This document shows, in pieces, positions 14,802 to 17,485 of a DNA stretch of 17,485 nucleotides. Source of the DNA: Thermohalobaculum sp964467005. Its GTDB lineage: Bacteria; Pseudomonadota; Alphaproteobacteria; Rhodobacterales; Rhodobacteraceae. Location of the stretch: NCBI GenBank assembly GCA_964467005.1, contig CAYXPI010000074.1, positions 1-17,485 on the forward strand, in the 5' to 3' direction. The translations under genes and the position numbers were made by a program. Every line of letters starts with the position of its first letter. Position 1 is the first letter of the stretch. Below the pieces are notes generated by a model, which saw only the letters and a program-made list of their open reading frames with translations, had not been told where the DNA came from and ran no database searches.

Positions 14802-15744
14802 TGGCGCGCCGCCGTCCGGCTCGCGGCGCCCTTCGTCGGCCGCGCCTCGGCCGAGACCATCGAGATCGCCATGCTCGCCTGGCACGGGCATGGTGAGCCG
14901 GACATCGTGGGCGCCTTCGAGGAGGCCAACACCGTGAGCGTCGTGCCCAAATCTTTGCGGGCGGCGACACCATGCTGGCCCTCATCTCCCCGTCGCCCCC
15001 CAGCACCTGCGACGTGATCCTGTCGGACGCCGCGTTCGTCCCGCAGCTCAACGCGGCGGGCTGCATCGAGCCCCTGGACGCCGCCGACGATCCGTTCGAC
15101 GACCTGCTGCACCCGGACTTCGCCAGATTCCCGGGCCACCGGGCGGGCGACACGCCCGTCTCGATGATAGTGCGTCGGCCATCTCGGCGGAGGAGGCGAA
15201 GAGCTTCGCCGGCTTCTGAAAGCCAGAGTTCGCCGGCAAGCTCGGGCCGTTGCCGTCCCACGGCATGATGAGCCTCTGCCACGGCGACGGCGCGGCGCTC
15301 TGGGACCTCGACGGCGCCGCCTGGGACACGGTGCCGGAGACCACGCTCACCCTCCGCCCGCAGCTGGGCGGGTCTGTCGACGATGGCGGCACCTTCAACC
15401 GCCTGAAGAACGGCGAGATGCTGGCCATGTTCGGGTTCGGCGGCTGGATCACGGGCGCGCTCGAGAAGGAGGGCGCGCCGGCCGCCCCCGTCATCCCGCG
15501 CGAAGGCGGCATCCAGTGGACCAAGAGCTGCCGCATCGGGAAAGGCCGCGCGAAGGCCGACCTCGTGACGACGTTCATCCAAGACACGCTCCCGCGCGAG
15601 GGGCAGGTGACGCCCGCCCGGATGGCCGCCTATCCGGGCCACCGCATCCCCAAGGCGGCCCGCGCGAGGCTCACCGAGCCGGACCCCGCCGAGGCCCAGC
15701 GCACCCACGAGATCGACGGCAACGCGGCCGACCCGGTCACCCTC
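14802..15744 (+). pseudogene. Broken PotD-like ABC transporter substrate-binding protein
   Basis: Three frames carry successive parts of one extracellular solute-binding protein. About 14802-14945 gives WRAAVRLAAPFVGRASA (signal-peptide end) and ETIEIAMLAWHGHGEPDIV. The frame then shifts near 14945 and continues FAGGDTMLALIS, CDVILSDAAFVPQLNAAGC and HPDFARFPGH to about 15170. A second shift with a loss of roughly 15 residues leads to ISAEEAKSFAGF, a TGA at 15217-15219 where the family has Trp before KPEF, and then a long open part (KNGEMLAMFGFGGWITGALEKEG, EGGIQWT) to about 15744. No start codon remains, and the natural C-terminus is lost by fusion to a permease remnant. The intact protein would bind a polyamine-like or other nitrogenous solute in the periplasm. 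Assignment rests on my memory of the family pattern. Confidence 0.85.
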
Positions 15745-15890
15745 CTCCTTCGCCAGGGGCTCTTCCTCGTGGCGCCCCTCGTCTTCATCCCCGCGATGTC
15801 GGTCTTTTTGGCGAAGACCTGCCGCATGGTGCAGACCTTCGCGCGCACAAGCTGGCAGCGGATGCTCTCCCGCGGGATCCTGGGGGGACC
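15745..15890 (+). pseudogene. Remnant of an ABC permease N-terminus fused to the binding-protein remnant
   Basis: Directly in frame with the broken binding protein, the residues LLRQGLFLVAPLVFIPAMSVFLA look like the first membrane helix of a PotB/PotC-type permease. They are followed by CRMVQTFARTSWQRMLSRGI, which has no helix pattern. About 200 residues of permease are missing between here and the next fragment. A deletion removed the end of the binding protein and the start and most of the body of this permease. Which of the two permeases it came from cannot be told. Confidence 0.45.
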
Positions 15891-15910
15891 GCTGCTGGTG
15901 CAGGCTGGCG

Positions 15911-16348
15911 ATGCCGGCCTCGCTCTTCGAGCTCGGCATCTCGGGGCAGGTCGGGTCGATCGTCATCGGCCACACAATCCTCACCACGCCTTTCGCCATG
16001 GCCGTCATTCGCCTCCGGCTCCATCAGATGGACCCGAGCCTCGAGGCGGCGGCGCGCAATCCCGGCGTGTCGGAGTGGCGGGCGCTCCGGAGCGTGGCGC
16101 TGCCCGTCTGCCGGCCGGCCATCGTCGCCGCGCCCTGCCTCACGGTCGCGGTGGGGTTCGACGCGTTCGCGGCGGGCTCGTTCGTCGCGGGGCTCAACAA
16201 GACCCTGCCGGTGCAGGTGCTCGGGAGCGTGCCGGGCAACACCGCCGCGCAGGTGAACGCCATCGGCAGCTTCGTTTTCCTCATGTGGGTCGCGCTGGTG
16301 GTGAGCGCCCAGCTGTTTCTCGCGCTCGAACTCGGGAGGGCGGCGTGA
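15911..16348 (+). pseudogene. C-terminal half of a PotC-like ABC transporter permease
   Basis: A 145-codon open frame from ATG 15911 encodes LFELGISGQVGSIVIGHTIL, then the cytoplasmic EAA loop (LEAAARNPGVSEWRALRSVALP), the coupling-helix motif that contacts the ATPase, and two more hydrophobic segments (VGFDAFAAGSFVAGL; IGSFVFLMWVALVVSAQLFLAL). Full permeases of this type have about 260-280 residues with six helices, and here the first half is absent. The Met may only be internal. The EAA Gly is kept, but the protein could not form a complete channel. Its TGA overlaps the GTG of the next remnant (GTGA), the usual coupled arrangement in such operons. Confidence 0.8.
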
Positions 16349-16513
16349 CCGCGCTCCTGGGGCTCGACGGGGTGGCCAGGCGCTTCGGCGCGGTGCCGGC
16401 GGCGGTCTTCATGCCGATCCTGCCGTCCTCACCGGGCGGCTCGCGCGGTGGCGCCTGGTCTCCCCGGATCGACCGGCTGCCCGCGTGCACCGCCCCCCCC
16501 CGTGCTGGAGTGA
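16345..16513 (+). pseudogene. Remnant of a PotA-like ABC transporter ATPase (core deleted)
   Basis: GTG 16345 opens the typical first residues of an ABC ATPase, VTALLGLDGVARRFGAVPA, and then the frame changes character after about 20 codons. No Walker A, signature or Walker B motif exists. A short stretch (WSPRIDRLPA) resembles the last residues of such ATPases, and a C-run at about 16493-16500 is followed by GTG-CTG-GAG-TGA (16502-16513), which may be the original stop. Roughly 300 codons are therefore missing, consistent with one internal deletion. It is not functional. Confidence 0.7.
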
Positions 16514-16518
16514 GCGCC

Positions 16519-16970
16519 ATGCTGACCGAGACCGACCGCGGCGTTCTGCGCATCGCCTATGGGGAGGGGCGGGCGGGCTTTTAGGAAGGGGGGCTGCCCC
16601 ATCGACTTCGTGCCGGCGAGGGGGGCGGAGGAGGTGGCGCGCGGGCGCAACCAGCGGGTCCGGGCAGGGCGAGCCCAGCGCGCATGGGGAGATGGACCCC
16701 CTCCGCAAGGCCGGCCGCCCGCGCACCTGCCGCGACAGCAGGCTCGACACCTCTCTCGGCCCTGCATGATGGGCTTGGGCGCCATCGTGCAGTTCGCGAT
16801 CCCGCGGGTGGTGATCGCCGAGAACACGACCTTTGGCGGCAACGAGGGGGTCCTGCGCGCGCGGGGTGGAGGTGATCGTGGCCGAGGATGCGGACTGCAT
16901 CGCCCCCATGCGCCGCTTCATCGCCGAGCGGCCTGGGTTCTGGGCCCCTGACAGCGCGGAGGACGGATGA
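16519..16970 (+). pseudogene. Broken cytosine-deaminase-like nucleoside deaminase
   Basis: ATG 16519, with GGAG eight bases upstream, starts MLTETDRGVLRIAYGEGRAGF and stops at TAG 16582-16584, where the family continues with Glu. The rest is recoverable only by changing frame several times: GGCPI and EEVARGRNQRV, then EPSAHGEMDPLRKAGR (zinc His and catalytic Glu), then PCMMGLGAIVQFAIPRVVIAEN, then VEVIVAEDADCIAPMRRFIAERP to TGA 16968-16970. The PCxxC zinc motif reads PCMMG, so its second Cys is lost. At least four frameshifts plus a stop make it inactive. Intact relatives deaminate cytosine-like or creatinine-like ring compounds in the cytoplasm; the position behind transporter genes suggests it processed the imported substrate. 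Confidence 0.85.
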
Positions 16971-17485
16971 CCTACGACCCCGCGGTGCCGGACGGGCCCA
17001 CCCCCTCGGTCGCTCTCGCCCCCGGCGGGCGGGTCGCCCACGGCCTCCGCCACGAGATCCCGGCGCGGGAGGGGCGGGCGGTGGCCATGCGGGCGGGCGA
17101 GGTGCTGACCCTCGAAAACCCCGCGGGCACCCAGCTGTGCGACGTCTTCGCCCTGGTGGCGGGCGAGCCGGCGGAGAGGCTGGGCATGGATGAGACGCGC
17201 ACCGCCCTCGGCCGCGTCTCTGTCCGGGAGGGCGACATCCGCGTCACCAACCGCCGCCGCCCGGCGATCGAGATCGTGGAGGACAGCGCCGGCGCGCCGC
17301 ACGACATCCTCATCGCCCGTTGCGACGCGGCCCGCTACCGGATGCTCGGAGCCCGCGACCACCACGCGAACAGCGCAAACAATGTCCAGGCGGCCCTCGC
17401 CGCACTCGGGATCCGCCCCGTGCACGTGCCCTGCCCCTTCAACATCTGCATGAACCTGCCCCTGGGCCGCGACGGCCGTTTCACC
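16967..17485 (+). CDS. DUF1989 / urea carboxylase-associated family protein (partial, 3' end outside window)
   Basis: ATG 16967 overlaps the deaminase stop (ATGA) and has a strong GGAGG at 16958-16962. The frame is open for all 173 codons to the window edge. Recognisable family segments are EVLTLENPAGTQLCDVFAL, RDHHANSANNVQAAL and VPCPFNICMNLPL; the last two contain the His and Cys residues typical of DUF1989 proteins. The family includes proteins encoded beside urea and guanidine carboxylases, some of which are carboxyguanidine deiminase subunits, so a role in degrading a small nitrogen compound is likely. It is unusual in being uninterrupted while every gene upstream in the same apparent operon is broken. 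Whether it is still expressed, or simply young in its decay, cannot be told. Confidence 0.88.
   Translation, partial: MTYDPAVPDGPTPSVALAPGGRVAHGLRHEIPAREGRAVAMRAGEVLTLENPAGTQLCDVFALVAGEPAERLGMDETRTALGRVSVREGDIRVTNRRRPAIEIVEDSAGAPHDILIARCDAARYRMLGARDHHANSANNVQAALAALGIRPVHVPCPFNICMNLPLGRDGRFT

Noticed and set aside
14190..15017. Plus-strand 275-codon frame as a real gene
   Set aside because: Its first two thirds are antisense to the exporter. Only the last part (from about 14802) is meaningful, as a piece of the broken binding protein.
15250..16584. A single 444-residue plus-strand protein
   Set aside because: It is a chance join of the binding-protein C-terminus, a permease helix, an out-of-frame stretch over the second permease, the ATPase start and the deaminase start.

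Overview
The window is very GC-rich, with G or C at most third codon positions, and its genes resemble those of an alphaproteobacterium, most likely Rhodobacterales/Paracoccaceae. That placement is an inference from three things: the glycine-rich protein with a DUF4214-type end, the PotDBCA-like/deaminase/DUF1989 gene order, and the codon bias. No RNA gene, insertion sequence, CRISPR array or integrase is visible.

Layout. (1) 1-1737, plus strand: the 3' half of an RND (HAE1/AcrB-type) drug-efflux pump. (2) 1849-3795, plus: a 648-residue protein in which beta-helix-like segments alternate with Gly/Asp-rich tracts, followed by a Calx-beta-like segment and a C-terminal pair of DUF4214-like repeats. 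(3) 3881-5576, plus: a two-gene unit made of an unknown lipoprotein and a zinc N-acetylmuramoyl-L-alanine amidase. (4) 5569-13701, minus: three large genes. In transcription order they encode a 640-residue DNA/RNA non-specific endonuclease protein with a C-terminal Gly/Ala-rich hydrophobic region, a 749-residue subtilisin-type (S8) peptidase with a large insert between its catalytic Asp and His, and a 1254-residue protein carrying four hydrolase domains: V8-like serine peptidase, SGNH hydrolase, second trypsin-like peptidase, and endonuclease/exonuclease/phosphatase. (5) 13791-14714, minus: an EamA/DMT exporter. (6) 14802-16970, plus: a decayed operon with remnants of a PotD-like binding protein, two ABC permeases, a PotA-like ATPase and a cytosine-deaminase-like enzyme, all broken by frameshifts, stops and deletions. 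(7) 16967-17485, plus: an apparently intact DUF1989 (urea carboxylase-associated family) gene that leaves the window.

The best candidate for an undescribed system is region 4. It is a co-oriented set of degradative enzymes (nuclease, S8 protease, two S1-type proteases, SGNH esterase/lipase, EEP nuclease/phosphatase). The catalytic residues are largely intact and none of the proteins shows an obvious N-terminal signal peptide. The amidase in region 3, which also lacks a signal peptide, converges on this cluster, and the two stop codons share one 8-bp palindrome. Together these enzymes could attack protein, nucleic acid, ester/lipid and peptidoglycan. That would fit an effector, toxin or defence role, or predation/lysis after delivery by a non-Sec route. 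This role is an inference; the sequence shows only the domains and the layout.

Region 6 looks like an uptake and processing pathway for a nitrogenous compound in advanced decay, with the last gene still open. The decay is concentrated in about 2.2 kb, while every other gene is uninterrupted.
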